Shown piece after piece: positions 38,485-49,845 of a DNA stretch of 53,073 nt. A model generated the notes under the pieces. The model was not told the origin of the DNA, ran no database searches, and saw only the letters and a list, made by a program, of their open reading frames with translations. Both the position numbers and the translations under genes were made by a program. Every line of letters begins with the position of its first letter. Position 1 is the first letter of the stretch. The stretch is from Cycloclasticus sp. 46_120_T64 (GTDB lineage Bacteria; Pseudomonadota; Gammaproteobacteria; Methylococcales; Cycloclasticaceae): assembly GCA_002162695.1 (NCBI GenBank), contig MAAM01000002.1, positions 1-53,073 on the forward strand, given 5' to 3'.

Positions 38485-39459
38485 TTATCCAAGGGTATCT
38501 AGGTACACTTTGCCTAGGTAGGCGAAGAAAAGTAGCATAAACACGCCGCCTTTTAAACGATTGATTTTGGGTTGACCGTTAAAACTGTAGGAGAAGAAGA
38601 ACAGTAATAAAGTGAAACCGAGCATCAGCGGAAAGTCCCTAGTGATGAGTGCTGACTCTACCGCGGAGGGGTGGATGAGGCCGGGTAAGCAAAAAACGGC
38701 CAGTAAGTTAAAGGCGTTTGAGCCGATGATGTTGCCAATCGCCAAGTCGGGTTCTTTTTTAAGTACGCTGGCGACCGAGGCGGCCAGTTCAGGCAAGCTG
38801 GTGCCGATGGCGATAATGGTCAAGCCGATCACTAAATCGCTGATGCCAAATGCGACCGCAATATTGACGGCCGCCCAGACCAGTAGCTTTGAGCTGGCGA
38901 TAAGCCCAACTAAGCCGGCAAGAAAGAATAAGAAGGCGTTTAAGTTCGGCAGGTCGGCGGGGATTTCATCGCTGAATTCAAGCTCAAGTGCATCACTGTG
39001 CTGGGGGGAGCTTTGTCGAGCGCTGCGCAGTAACCAGTACATGAAAGCAATCAGCCCAGATAGCAGGATAAGACCATCTATACGTGATAAGTCGCCGTCT
39101 ATGACCAGTAAATAACTCGCTATGGATATCGCTAATAAAATAGGTAGCTCTCGCCTGAGGATGGACGATTTAATTAGAATCGGGGCAATCAGGGCGGTGG
39201 TGCCTAGTACTAAACCGATATTCGCAATATTTGAACCAATGGCGTTACCCATTGCCAGGCCTGCATTGCCTTGAGCCGAGGCCATTGCCGCCACCAACAT
39301 TTCGGGGGCGGAGGTGCCTAGTCCTACGATGGTTAGGCCGATAATTAACGGTGATATGCCAAAGTTTCGGGCGATAGCCGAGGTGCCTTTAACAAAAAAA
39401 TCAGCGGAAAATATTAAAAAGACGAAGCCGGCTAGTATCGCAGCTATGTTGATTAGCAT
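38485..39459 (-). CDS. yrbG: Calcium/sodium antiporter (YrbG/CaxA family)
   Basis: The 324-residue membrane protein has about ten helices in two inverted halves. Each half has the cation-exchanger alpha motif, GLGTSAPEMLVAA with GNAIGSNIANIG, and IAIGTSLPELAASV with GNIIGSNAFNLLAV. This fits the Na+/Ca2+ exchanger family, as with E. coli YrbG in the same position before kdsD. It is the first leftward gene of the block and diverges from mlaF; the promoters for both must lie in 39460-39677. Confidence 0.92.
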   Translation of the reverse strand: MLINIAAILAGFVFLIFSADFFVKGTSAIARNFGISPLIIGLTIVGLGTSAPEMLVAAMASAQGNAGLAMGNAIGSNIANIGLVLGTTALIAPILIKSSILRRELPILLAISIASYLLVIDGDLSRIDGLILLSGLIAFMYWLLRSARQSSPQHSDALELEFSDEIPADLPNLNAFLFFLAGLVGLIASSKLLVWAAVNIAVAFGISDLVIGLTIIAIGTSLPELAASVASVLKKEPDLAIGNIIGSNAFNLLAVFCLPGLIHPSAVESALITRDFPLMLGFTLLLFFFSYSFNGQPKINRLKGGVFMLLFFAYLGKVYLDTLG

Positions 39460-39677
39460 AAGTATGGGGGGATAGTTTGGTTACAGCGGTGTTTATTGTC
39501 GCACAAAATAGCTTTAGCGCACAAACATGGCTGTCTGGGTGTTTAGGTGATAGATGCTTTACAATAGTGAAAGTTCAGATTGACGCGCAATAATAAGGTG
39601 GGGACAATGTCCGATTCATTGTGCAATATGCGTTGGGCTCAATTTTAGTGGCAATGCAGGCAAATAGGAAATTGGAA

Positions 39678-40487
39678 GTGACAGAGAATAAACCCTTAAT
39701 AAAAATTAGAGACGTTCATTTCTCGCGTGGATCGAAGTTGATCTTCGATGGGGTGAATATGGATATCCAGCGTGGCAAGGTGACGGCGATCATGGGCCCT
39801 AGTGGCACCGGCAAAACAACTTTGCTGAAGCTGATCGGTGGGCAATTGAGACCGAGCAAAGGCTCGATTGAAGTGGATGGGCGTGATGTCCATAAGCTGC
39901 GGCACGCTGAATTGTATAAACTGCGAAAAAGAATGGGTATGTTATTCCAAAGTGGAGCGTTGCTCACCGATATTTCGGTGTTTGACAATGTCGCTTACCC
40001 GTTGCGTGAGCATACAAAATTGCCCGAGACGATGATTCGCCATCTAGTGCTGATGAAGTTACAAGCGGTGGGGTTGCGTGGTGCGAGAGATTTAATGCCG
40101 TCTGAGTTATCTGGGGGTATGGCGAGGCGAGTAGCGCTAGCGAGGGCAATAGCCTTGGATCCTATGATGATCATGTATGACGAGCCGTTTACCGGACAAG
40201 ACCCTATCTCGATGGGGGTGTTGGTGCAGCTGATTAAGGTGCTAAATGATGCGCTGGGCTTGTCTAGCATTGTCGTCTCCCATGATGTACAGGAAACCTG
40301 TGCGATCGCCGATTATGTCTACCTCGTGTCGAATGGAAAGGTTGTTGACCACGGTTCGCCAGCGGACTTGGCGCAATCCGAATCGCAGTGGTCGCAGCAA
40401 TTTATGCAGGGAATGGCTGATGGCCCCGTGCCTTTTCATTATGCCGCGCGCGAGTATGCGAGTGATTTATTGGGTGTAAACGAGTGA
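39678..40487 (+). CDS. mlaF: Mla phospholipid transport ATPase MlaF
   Basis: The 269-residue ABC ATPase drives the MlaFEDB complex that moves phospholipids and keeps the outer leaflet asymmetric. It has Walker A GPSGTGKTT (40-48), signature ELSGGMARRVALARAIAL and Walker B MIMYDEPFTGQDP. I chose GTG 39678, with AGGA eight bases upstream, over a longer frame starting at 39621. It gives the same length as E. coli MlaF. mlaE follows 16 bases later. Confidence 0.93.
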   Translation: MTENKPLIKIRDVHFSRGSKLIFDGVNMDIQRGKVTAIMGPSGTGKTTLLKLIGGQLRPSKGSIEVDGRDVHKLRHAELYKLRKRMGMLFQSGALLTDISVFDNVAYPLREHTKLPETMIRHLVLMKLQAVGLRGARDLMPSELSGGMARRVALARAIALDPMMIMYDEPFTGQDPISMGVLVQLIKVLNDALGLSSIVVSHDVQETCAIADYVYLVSNGKVVDHGSPADLAQSESQWSQQFMQGMADGPVPFHYAAREYASDLLGVNE

Positions 40488-40503
40488 AGATGAGGGTGGT
40501 GTA

Positions 40504-41286
40504 ATGGTTGGTTATTTGCAAGGTCTAGGTGCTCGCTCGCTAGGTATGTTTGAGCGCTTAGGACGTGGAGCGGTTTTTTTCATTAATATTTTACTGTGTA
40601 TCCCGAGTGTGTTGGTTCGGCCTCGTTTATTGGTCGCGCAGCTACACTCGGTCGGGGTGCTTAGCTTTTCATTAATCGTGGTTGCGGGACTGTTTGTTGG
40701 CATGGTGCTGGCATTACAGGGTTTCTATACCCTGTCTGATTTTGGTGCGGAAGGGATGCTCGGGGTAATGGTCGCGGCTTCCTTAGTTAGAGAGTTGGGG
40801 CCCGTGGTTGCTGCGCTTTTATTTGCTGGGCGTGCCGGTTCGGCGCTAACGGCAGAAATTGGTTTGATGAAGGCGACAGAGCAGCTATCAGGCATGGAAA
40901 TGATGGCGGTGGATCCGGTCGCAAGAATTATGGCGCCGCGTTTTTTAGCGGGTTTGTTGTCAATGCCGATACTGGCGACCTTATTTAGTGCGGTTGGTAT
41001 TTTAGGCGGGTATTTCATCGGTGTGGGTTTGTTGGGTATCGATGAAGGCGGCTACTGGTCGCAGATGCAAGCAAAAATCGACTTTAATCAAGATATTATG
41101 AATGGCTTGATTAAAAGTATCGTCTTTGGCTGGGTAGTGACTTGGATTGCCGTGTTTGAGGGTTATGATGCGATTCCCACTTCGGAAGGAGTGAGTCGAG
41201 CAACCACCCGTACGGTGGTTCATTCGGCGTTTGCCGTCTTATTGTTAGACTTTATTTTAACTGCATTGATGTTTGGAGATATCTAG
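40504..41286 (+). CDS. mlaE: Mla permease MlaE
   Basis: The 260-residue membrane permease belongs to the MlaE/DUF140 family, with about five to six helices. Family sequences include FVGMVLALQGFYTLSDFGAE, LVRELGPVVAALLFAGRAGS, ALTAEIGLMKATEQLSGMEM and SEGVSRATTRTVVHSAFAVL. Its end reads into the ribosome-binding GGAG of mlaD, whose ATG is two bases after the mlaE stop. Confidence 0.94.
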   Translation: MVGYLQGLGARSLGMFERLGRGAVFFINILLCIPSVLVRPRLLVAQLHSVGVLSFSLIVVAGLFVGMVLALQGFYTLSDFGAEGMLGVMVAASLVRELGPVVAALLFAGRAGSALTAEIGLMKATEQLSGMEMMAVDPVARIMAPRFLAGLLSMPILATLFSAVGILGGYFIGVGLLGIDEGGYWSQMQAKIDFNQDIMNGLIKSIVFGWVVTWIAVFEGYDAIPTSEGVSRATTRTVVHSAFAVLLLDFILTALMFGDI

Positions 41287-41287
41287 T

Positions 41288-41755
41288 ATGCATATATCAA
41301 GATCGATTGAGATTTTAGTGGGATTTTTTGTAGCGATGGGTTTTGTCGCGATGTTTTTTCTGTCTATGGAGGTTAGTAATCTAGGCGGACTGAACGGTGA
41401 TGAAGGCTACGAGGTGACGGCGAGTTTTGAGAACATAGGGAGTCTGAAGGTGCGGGCTCCTGTATCTATAGCAGGGGTTAAGATTGGTCGGGTAACGGCG
41501 ATTAACTTCGATTCAGAGTCATTTGAAGCCTTGGTTACGATGCAGATTGAATCTAAATATGACCAGCTGCCTAGCGATAGTAGTGCCAGTATTCTGACCG
41601 CCGGTTTGTTAGGCGAACAGTATATTGGCTTAGAAGCTGGTGGCGAAGATGAGTTATTGCAACAAGGTAGTATGCTTGAGTTGACTCAGTCGGCCTTGGT
41701 GTTAGAACAAATTATTGGTCAGTTCTTGTTTAGTTCTGACTCTGAAGACGAATGA
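41288..41755 (+). CDS. mlaD: MCE-domain phospholipid-binding protein MlaD
   Basis: The 155-residue protein has one N-terminal membrane helix (about 7-27) and a periplasmic MCE domain. That domain carries VTASFENIGSLKVRAPVSIA, GVKIGRV and ILTAGLLGEQYIGLEAG. Six copies form the ring through which phospholipids pass. It is shorter than E. coli MlaD (183), with little C-terminal tail beyond the MCE domain. The start is ATG 41288 because GGAG stands nine bases ahead of it. No mlaC follows: the next gene is mlaB after 19 bases. Confidence 0.92.
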   Translation: MHISRSIEILVGFFVAMGFVAMFFLSMEVSNLGGLNGDEGYEVTASFENIGSLKVRAPVSIAGVKIGRVTAINFDSESFEALVTMQIESKYDQLPSDSSASILTAGLLGEQYIGLEAGGEDELLQQGSMLELTQSALVLEQIIGQFLFSSDSEDE

Positions 41756-41774
41756 TAGATAAGAGAGCTTGTTG

Positions 41775-43371
<1,597 letters not shown>

Positions 43372-43377
43372 AAAGTC

Positions 43378-44007
43378 ATGTTAACAATTGCCATTTCAAA
43401 AGGCCGGATCTTAAAAGATACCTTGCCATTACTGGCGGAGGCTGGAATTGAGCCCTCCGAGGATTTAGCGAAAACCCGAAAATTGATCGTTCCGAGTGTT
43501 TGTGGAGAGGTTAATTTGGTGATTATTCGGGCAACCGATGTGCCAACCTTTGTTGAATACGGTGCGGCCGATGTGGGTATCGCGGGTAAGGATGTATTGG
43601 TTGAGCATAATAGCGACAACTTGTACGAGCCCTTGGATTTAAATATTGCCAAGTGTCGTTTAATGACGGCCATTGTGACGGGGCAAGACCTGCCATCGGG
43701 GAAAATTAGGGTGGCCTCTAAATATGTTTCGTTAACGGAACAGTATTTTGCCAAGAAAGGTCAGCAAATCGAGGTGATTAAGCTGTACGGCTCGATGGAA
43801 CTGGCGCCTATTGTCGGTTTGGCTGATTGTATCGTGGATTTGGTTGATACCGGTAACACCTTGAAGGCAAACGGTATGGAGCCACTCGACCTTATTATGA
43901 ATATCAGTTCGAGGCTGGTTATTAATAAAGCTTCGATGAAGATGAAACATCAGCAAATAAAGTCTTTGATTAAGAAACTGGACACCGCTGTAACGAATAG
44001 GCGCTAA
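43378..44007 (+). CDS. hisG: ATP phosphoribosyltransferase, short form HisG
   Basis: The 209-residue catalytic subunit starts histidine synthesis by joining ATP and PRPP. It has the short-form layout with [32 protein letters not shown] and [18 protein letters not shown], but no C-terminal regulatory domain. Short HisG enzymes act only with HisZ, a histidyl-tRNA-synthetase-like partner, which is not in this window. hisD follows by three bases. Confidence 0.94.
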   Translation: MLTIAISKGRILKDTLPLLAEAGIEPSEDLAKTRKLIVPSVCGEVNLVIIRATDVPTFVEYGAADVGIAGKDVLVEHNSDNLYEPLDLNIAKCRLMTAIVTGQDLPSGKIRVASKYVSLTEQYFAKKGQQIEVIKLYGSMELAPIVGLADCIVDLVDTGNTLKANGMEPLDLIMNISSRLVINKASMKMKHQQIKSLIKKLDTAVTNRR

Positions 44008-44010
44008 GAG

Positions 44011-45309
44011 ATGAATGTCAGGACCTTAAAGGTGTCGGATGCGGGTTTTAGCGAGTCATTGAAGGATTTGCTGGCCTGGGATGCTGAGGACGATGCATCC
44101 ATTTATCAGCGTGTGGCTGAGATTATCGGCGATGTGCGCAAGCGTGGGGATGCAGCCTTATTAGCTTATACCGAGCAGTTTGACCGCTGGCCGATAACGG
44201 CCGCTGATGTGATGATTGAGTCGTCACAGTTAAAAGCAGCATGGGAGTCTCTGCCGGCGGAGCAAATTAAGGCGCTTACCACTGCCGCGGATAGGGTGCG
44301 GACTTATGCTGAGCATCAGGCCTTAGAATCATGGGGTTTTACCGATGAGCTGGGCAATCAGCTAGGGCAAAAAGTGACAGCGCTTGAGCGAGTCGGTGTG
44401 TATGTGCCCGGTGGCAAGGCGGCCTATCCTTCGTCGGTGTTGATGAATGTGATTCCGGCAAAAGTGGCGGGAGTGGCAGAAATTATCATGGTTAGCCCAA
44501 CGCCGAACGGTGAGTTGAATGATATTGTGTTGGCAGCCGCTTATTTAGCGGGGGTTGATAAGGTTCTTAGGGTCGGTGGCGCGCAAGCGGTAGCGGCGTT
44601 GGCTTATGGTACGGAGTCGGTGCCGGCAGTCGATAAAATTGTCGGTCCTGGTAATATCTATGTGGCGACGGCAAAAAAGATGGTGTTTGGCCAAGTCGGT
44701 ATCGATATGGTGGCAGGCCCTTCTGAAATTCTCATTATTTGCGATGGAAAAACCAATCCCGATTGGATTGCGATGGACTTGTTTTCGCAGGCTGAGCACG
44801 ATGAAAACGCCCAATCAATTTTAATATCACTCGATCTAGACTTTATTGATGCGGTGAAAAGCAGTATGGAGCGGCTATTGCCGACTCTGGCTCGCGCCGA
44901 TGTCATTAAGGCCTCGATAGAATCTAGGGCGGCGTTAATTTATGCTGCAAGCGAAGAGCAGGCAATTGAGCTTGCGAACACCATCGCAGCAGAGCATTTA
45001 GAGCTATCTGTCGATGACGCTGAGTCTTGGGCGGAAAAAATAAAACACGCGGGGGCTATTTTTCTGGGTCGCTATACGCCAGAAGCGCTTGGTGATTATT
45101 GCGCGGGGCCAAACCATGTATTACCCACCTCGGCAACGGCGCGTTTTTCCTCACCCTTGGGTGTTTATGATTTTCAAAAGAGATCGAGTATGATCAACTG
45201 CAGTGCGCAAGGCGCCTCAGTTTTGGCTGAAACAGCTTCTGTTCTCGCGCGTGGCGAGTCCTTGGATGCACACGCTCGATCTGCTGAATTCCGTCAATTA
45301 AAGAACTAA
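44011..45309 (+). CDS. hisD: Histidinol dehydrogenase
   Basis: The 432-residue zinc enzyme oxidises histidinol to histidine in two NAD-dependent steps. Metal-site and catalytic stretches are visible: [21 protein letters not shown] and [37 protein letters not shown] is also present. It lies between hisG and hisC, with a five-base gap to the latter. Confidence 0.95.
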   Translation: MNVRTLKVSDAGFSESLKDLLAWDAEDDASIYQRVAEIIGDVRKRGDAALLAYTEQFDRWPITAADVMIESSQLKAAWESLPAEQIKALTTAADRVRTYAEHQALESWGFTDELGNQLGQKVTALERVGVYVPGGKAAYPSSVLMNVIPAKVAGVAEIIMVSPTPNGELNDIVLAAAYLAGVDKVLRVGGAQAVAALAYGTESVPAVDKIVGPGNIYVATAKKMVFGQVGIDMVAGPSEILIICDGKTNPDWIAMDLFSQAEHDENAQSILISLDLDFIDAVKSSMERLLPTLARADVIKASIESRAALIYAASEEQAIELANTIAAEHLELSVDDAESWAEKIKHAGAIFLGRYTPEALGDYCAGPNHVLPTSATARFSSPLGVYDFQKRSSMINCSAQGASVLAETASVLARGESLDAHARSAEFRQLKN

Positions 45310-45314
45310 ATAAG

Positions 45315-46400
45315 GTGCAAAATAAATTGAATATAGACGACTTTATTCGTCCTGAAATCAAGCAAATGAGTGCTTACCACGTGCCTGTCGCAACGGGTAT
45401 GGTAAAGCTTGATGCGATGGAAAATCCTTTTAGCTGGCCGCCTGAAATGAAGGATCAGTGGCTTGAGTTGATGGCGAGTGTCGAGCCTAATCGCTACCCT
45501 GACCCCGCGGCAACCGAACTGGTTGTGCAGTTACGCGAATGCTTTGCGGTGGACGATGAACTCGAGGTGGTGTTGGGGAATGGCTCGGATGAGTTGATCC
45601 AGCTGATCATTATGGCGATGAAAAAGGACGTCTGTGTGATGGCGCCGACCCCTAGTTTTGTGATGTATCAACATATTGCGAAGTCTTTGGGTGTGGAGTT
45701 TGTTGGGGTGCCGTTAAATGGCGACTTCAGCTTAAATATGCCGGCGATGCTAGCGTCAATCAAGCAACACCAGCCGGCGGTTATATTTTTGGCCTACCCG
45801 AATAACCCGACCGCGAATTTATTTGATGACGCTGATTTACTGGCGATCATCGAGGCTAGCGACGGCTTGGTTGTTATTGATGAGGCTTATCAGCCCTTCG
45901 CCGATAAGAGCTACTTAAATCAAATTAAAGGTTTAGAGCGCGTGCTGGTCATGCGAACGGTGTCAAAATTAGGTCTTGCTGGGCTTCGTTTGGGTTTTCT
46001 TGTGGGTGCCAAGCAGACTTTGCAGCAGTTAGAGAAAATACGCCTGCCTTATAATATAAACAGTTTTACCCAGTTGACGGCTAGTTTTGCATTTAAGCAT
46101 ATTGATGTATTGAATGCGCAGGCGGCGGTGATTTGTCAGCAGCGTGAAGAATTATTGAAGACATTGACGGGGTTTGCAGGTATTCGGGTGTTCCCAAGCA
46201 AGGCTAACTTTATTCTGTTTACATTGCTTGATGATTCGGCCGAACGTGTTTTTGAAGCGCTGAAAGAAGCTGGGCTGTTAATTAAAAAAATGGGTGTGGT
46301 GAGTGGTTTGCCAGATAACTGTTTGCGGGTCACCGTCGGTTCAGCGGAAGAGAATGTACTTTTTTGTAAGCAGTTGAATATTATATTAAACACTAAATAA
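45315..46400 (+). CDS. hisC: Histidinol-phosphate aminotransferase
   Basis: The 361-residue PLP enzyme makes histidinol phosphate. The PLP lysine is K218 in RTVSKLGLAGLRLGFLVG. PNRYPDPAATELV, VLGNGSDELIQLI and YPNNPTANLF are typical of HisC. The GTG start at 45315 follows the AAGG too closely; TTG 45327 (LNIDDF) is an alternative with better spacing, so the first four residues are uncertain. A terminator follows right after its stop. Confidence 0.93.
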   Translation: MQNKLNIDDFIRPEIKQMSAYHVPVATGMVKLDAMENPFSWPPEMKDQWLELMASVEPNRYPDPAATELVVQLRECFAVDDELEVVLGNGSDELIQLIIMAMKKDVCVMAPTPSFVMYQHIAKSLGVEFVGVPLNGDFSLNMPAMLASIKQHQPAVIFLAYPNNPTANLFDDADLLAIIEASDGLVVIDEAYQPFADKSYLNQIKGLERVLVMRTVSKLGLAGLRLGFLVGAKQTLQQLEKIRLPYNINSFTQLTASFAFKHIDVLNAQAAVICQQREELLKTLTGFAGIRVFPSKANFILFTLLDDSAERVFEALKEAGLLIKKMGVVSGLPDNCLRVTVGSAEENVLFCKQLNIILNTK

Positions 46401-46426
46401 TTAGCTGTTTAGCAGCTAAAGTTTTT
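46401..46426 (+). terminator. Terminator after hisC
   Basis: TTAGCTG and CAGCTAA pair around TTTAG, followed by AGTTTTT. The stem is short, so efficiency may be moderate. It separates the his genes from petA. Confidence 0.65.
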
Positions 46427-46553
46427 GCGTGTTTTATCGGTGGGGAGCCTTGCGGTGCGCCCAATAAATTAAATAAATATGCTAGAATCACGTCAAATAA
46501 GAGCTGTCGAGGGAACTACGGTAGCAATTGGCGATGATTTTACGGAGGGTTTA

Positions 46554-47147
46554 ATGAGCGAACAAGTAGTAGATAAGCGTAGGCGTTTGTTTTTAACGGC
46601 TGCTGCTACTGCGGTAACGGGTGTTGGTGCGGCGTATGTTGCGGTACCATTTTTATCATCAATGAACCCTAGTGATCGGGCGAAAGCAGCCGGTGCGCCG
46701 GTTGAAGCGGATATCGCTAAGTTAGAACCCGGGCAATTGATTCGTGTGGAATGGCGTGGTAAGCCTGTTTGGGTATTGAAGCGAACTCCGGAAGTCATGG
46801 CAGAATTGAACGCAGAGGGTGATTACCTGCGTGACCCAGAATCTAACGAGTCTGAGCAGCCAGAATCATGCAAAAACAGTGGCAGATCGATTAAGCCGGA
46901 AGTGTTTTTAGCCGTTGGTATTTGTACTCACCTAGGTTGTTCACCGACATTTAGACCTGAAGTGGCACCTGAGGACTTAGGTCCTGAATGGAAAGGCGGC
47001 TTTTTCTGCCCTTGCCATGGTTCGAAATTTGATTTATCCGGCCGTGTGTTTGCCGGTGTACCTGCGCCGTTGAACTTAGTTGTTCCGCCGCATGAATACA
47101 TCACAGATAGCCGAATTATAATAGGTTCAGAAGGAGGGCAAGCATAA
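46554..47147 (+). CDS. petA: Rieske iron-sulfur subunit of cytochrome bc1
   Basis: The 197-residue protein has a twin-arginine signal anchor (KRRRLFLTAAATAVTG, with the membrane helix about 11-35). The Rieske cluster motifs follow: CTHLGC (C124, H126, C129) and CPCHG (C152, C154, H155). It passes electrons from quinol to cytochrome c1. I start at ATG 46554, with GGAGG seven bases before it, so that the Arg motif lies near the N-terminus. The stop shares one base with the petB start (TAATG). Confidence 0.95.
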   Translation: MSEQVVDKRRRLFLTAAATAVTGVGAAYVAVPFLSSMNPSDRAKAAGAPVEADIAKLEPGQLIRVEWRGKPVWVLKRTPEVMAELNAEGDYLRDPESNESEQPESCKNSGRSIKPEVFLAVGICTHLGCSPTFRPEVAPEDLGPEWKGGFFCPCHGSKFDLSGRVFAGVPAPLNLVVPPHEYITDSRIIIGSEGGQA

Positions 47148-48373
47148 TGAGTGGCATGTTGAAAAATGCGTTATGTTGGATGGATGATAGATTTCCAGTA
47201 ACGAAGGTGTGGAATGAGCACCTAGCTGAATACTACGCACCAAAAAACTTTAACTGGATGTATTACTTCGGCTCGTTAGCGATGTTGGTACTCGTTAACC
47301 AAATTATTACCGGTATCTTCCTAACGATCCATTACAAACCCGATGCAAAACTTGCGTTTGATTCGGTTGAGTACATCATGCGTGATGTTGAATGGGGTTG
47401 GTTGATTCGTTATATGCATTCAACGGGGGCTTCGGCGTTCTTTGTGGTGGTGTATTTACATATGTTCCGTGGTTTGATTTACGGATCGTTTAAAAAACCT
47501 CGTGAATTGGTTTGGATCTTCGGCATGATTATTTATGTCGCATTGATGGCTGAAGCGTTCATGGGTTACTTATTACCTTGGGGGCAAATGTCTTACTGGG
47601 GTGCACAGGTGATCGTATCTTTATTCGGTGCAATTCCCTATGTTGGGGAAGATCTAGCTTTGTGGTTACGAGGCGATTACGTTATTTCGGATGCCACCCT
47701 AAATAGATTCTTTGCGTTCCACGTTATTGCTATTCCATTGGTGCTGGTTATCTTGGTGTTTATGCATATCGTAGCCCTACACGCGGTGGGTTCAAATAAC
47801 CCTGAAGGGATTGAGATTAAGAAGCATAAGGATGACAAAGGGGTTCCTTTGGATGGTATTCCATTCCACCCATATTATTCAGTGAAGGATTTAGTCGGTG
47901 TAGCCGTATTCTTGTTCTTCTTTGCGCTGATTATTTTTTATATGCCTGAAATGGGCGGTTACTTCCTTGAACACGCGAACTTCATACCGGCTAATCCGTT
48001 GAAAACGCCTGATCATATTGCGCCAGTGTGGTATTTCACGCCATTTTATGCGGTCTTGCGTGCGGTTCCTGATAAGTTCTTAGGAGTAGTGGCCATGGGT
48101 GCGGCGATTGTTGTTTTATTCTTGTTGCCTTGGTTGGATCGAGGCGTGAATAAATCAATACGTTATAGAGGGCCCGTGTTTAAAGCTGCGATTGTTGCGT
48201 TTGTTATCAGCTTTATTGGTTTGGGTTACTTCGGTATGCAACCAGTAACGCCGGTAGGAACATTTTTCTCAAGGTTCTTTTCGATAGTTTATTTCGCATT
48301 TTTCTTACTGATGCCATTCTATTCCAACTTGGCTCAAGATGAATATGTTCCAGAGAGGGTGGACGAGAAATGA
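47147..48373 (+). CDS. petB: Cytochrome b subunit of cytochrome bc1
   Basis: The 408-residue membrane subunit holds two haems. Their histidines are H91 and H105 in one helix, and H192 and H207 in another. The quinol-site motif usually written PEWY reads PVWY here (IAPVWYFTPFYAVLR), a form I associate with other beta- and gammaproteobacteria. It takes part in the Q cycle across the inner membrane. Its stop overlaps the petC start by four bases. Confidence 0.95.
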   Translation: MSGMLKNALCWMDDRFPVTKVWNEHLAEYYAPKNFNWMYYFGSLAMLVLVNQIITGIFLTIHYKPDAKLAFDSVEYIMRDVEWGWLIRYMHSTGASAFFVVVYLHMFRGLIYGSFKKPRELVWIFGMIIYVALMAEAFMGYLLPWGQMSYWGAQVIVSLFGAIPYVGEDLALWLRGDYVISDATLNRFFAFHVIAIPLVLVILVFMHIVALHAVGSNNPEGIEIKKHKDDKGVPLDGIPFHPYYSVKDLVGVAVFLFFFALIIFYMPEMGGYFLEHANFIPANPLKTPDHIAPVWYFTPFYAVLRAVPDKFLGVVAMGAAIVVLFLLPWLDRGVNKSIRYRGPVFKAAIVAFVISFIGLGYFGMQPVTPVGTFFSRFFSIVYFAFFLLMPFYSNLAQDEYVPERVDEK

Positions 48374-49107
48374 AAAAAATTATAATAGCTTTATGCGTGC
48401 TACTGTCGCCGCAAGTATTTGCCTCGAGTGGTTCAATTCATCTAGAAGAAGCAAACGTTGACTTGAGTGATAAGGCATCACTACAAAGAGGCGCGAAATA
48501 TTTTGTAAACTACTGTTTAAGTTGTCACTCGGCTAAGCAGCTTCGTTACTCTAGAATGGCTGAAGACTTGGCTATTCCACCTGAGTTAGTGGAGCAAAAC
48601 CTGATGTTTACCGGTGAGAAAATCTTCGATGGGATGGGAATCTCAATGCGAGCTGAAGATGCGGAAAATTGGTTTGGTGTTAACCCTCCCGACTTGTCTT
48701 TAATTGCTAGGTCTAGAGGTTCTGACTGGTTGTATACTTACTTGAAAAGTTTTTATATCGATGAGTCTCGCCCGTTTGGGGTTAATAACTTGTTATTCCC
48801 TAAAGTAGGTATGCCGCATGTGTTAGCCGATTTACAAGGCTTGCAGCGTGCAGTTTATAAAGATGTTGAAGGCGCAGACGGTAATACTCGTAGTGTTATC
48901 TCTGGGTTGGAAATTGCTCAGGCTGGCCGTATGAATGCCGAAGAGTATGATCAAGCAATGCATGACCTGGTCAACTTTATGACTTATATGGGTGAGCCGG
49001 CTAAACTTGAACGTCAGCGTTTGGGTGGCAAGGTTTTAGCGTTCATATTTTTAATGATTGTTATCTTTTACTTCCTGAAAAAAGAGTATTGGAAAGACAT
49101 TCACTAA
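48370..49107 (+). CDS. petC: Cytochrome c1 subunit of cytochrome bc1
   Basis: The 245-residue protein has a signal peptide ending near residue 18 (QVFA). The haem site is CLSCH (C49, C52, H53) and a likely axial Met lies in KVGMPHVL. A C-terminal membrane helix follows (VLAFIFLMIVIFYFL). It passes electrons from the Rieske centre to soluble or membrane cytochrome c. It is the last gene of petABC, and a terminator lies 21 bases beyond its stop. Confidence 0.95.
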   Translation: MKKIIIALCVLLSPQVFASSGSIHLEEANVDLSDKASLQRGAKYFVNYCLSCHSAKQLRYSRMAEDLAIPPELVEQNLMFTGEKIFDGMGISMRAEDAENWFGVNPPDLSLIARSRGSDWLYTYLKSFYIDESRPFGVNNLLFPKVGMPHVLADLQGLQRAVYKDVEGADGNTRSVISGLEIAQAGRMNAEEYDQAMHDLVNFMTYMGEPAKLERQRLGGKVLAFIFLMIVIFYFLKKEYWKDIH

Positions 49108-49128
49108 ATAAAGTTTGATCTTTAATTG

Positions 49129-49160
49129 AAGAGCTTTGTCTAACCGCAAAGCTCTTTTTT
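49129..49160 (+). terminator. Terminator after petC
   Basis: AAGAGCTTTG and CAAAGCTCTT pair perfectly over ten positions around TCTAACCG, followed by TTTT. It ends petABC. sspA begins 24 bases later, so sspA may depend partly on readthrough or on a promoter inside petC. Confidence 0.88.
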
Positions 49161-49184
49161 GTTTTAAATAAACTGGAAGAAACA

Positions 49185-49832
49185 ATGATAAATGCACTAA
49201 ATAGAAAATCAATCATGACACTTTTTTCTGACCCTTTATGTCACTATAGTCATAGAGCGCGTTTTATCTTGTGTGAAAAGAATGCCTCAGCAGATGTTGA
49301 ATTTGTTGACGGTAAAGAGTTTCCTGAGGACCTTCAGGAGTTGAACCCGTACGGCACCTTGCCTATTCTTATCGACCGTGACTTGGCTTTATTCGACTCA
49401 AGAATCATTATGGAATATTTGGATGAGCGTTTTCCGCATCCACCTTTATATCCGATTGACCCTGTTTCGAGAGCGCGTTCTCGCTTACTTATCCATCGAA
49501 TTGATAAAGACTGGTATACATTGTTAGATGACGTTATCAATGCCGGTGAGAAAAAAGCGGCAAAAGCTAAAAAGCTATTACGTGAAAACTTGATTGCTGC
49601 GTTGCCTTTGTTTGAGGCGAATAAGTATTTCTTGAGTGATGAGTTTTCATTAGTTGATGGTGTTCTTGCGCCTTTATTATGGCGTTTACCTCTCTATGGC
49701 ATCGAATTCCCTAAGGAAGCTGTGGCGATTAAGAACTACATAGCCTTGGTGACATCTCGTGAAACGTTTAGAGAGAGCCTGAGCAGTGAAGAGCGTGACA
49801 TGATGGAAAGTCATGAGTTAATGGCTTCTTAA
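49185..49832 (+). CDS. sspA: Stringent starvation protein A
   Basis: The 215-residue protein has a glutathione-transferase fold, binds RNA polymerase and helps stress survival in stationary phase. The start MTLFSDPLCHYSHRARFIL, followed by NPYGTLPILIDRDLALFDS and IIMEYLDERFPHPPLYP, is characteristic. It stands between petC and sspB, the standard order. An internal ATG at 49215 is a possible later start, but relatives also have a short lead of about ten residues. Confidence 0.94.
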   Translation: MINALNRKSIMTLFSDPLCHYSHRARFILCEKNASADVEFVDGKEFPEDLQELNPYGTLPILIDRDLALFDSRIIMEYLDERFPHPPLYPIDPVSRARSRLLIHRIDKDWYTLLDDVINAGEKKAAKAKKLLRENLIAALPLFEANKYFLSDEFSLVDGVLAPLLWRLPLYGIEFPKEAVAIKNYIALVTSRETFRESLSSEERDMMESHELMAS

Positions 49833-49845
49833 ACTTGTTGTTGAG

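Noticed and set aside
47147-48373. PVWY in place of PEWY in cytochrome b as a possible defect
   Set aside because: This variant is, to my knowledge, common in beta- and gammaproteobacterial bc1 complexes, so it is not unusual.
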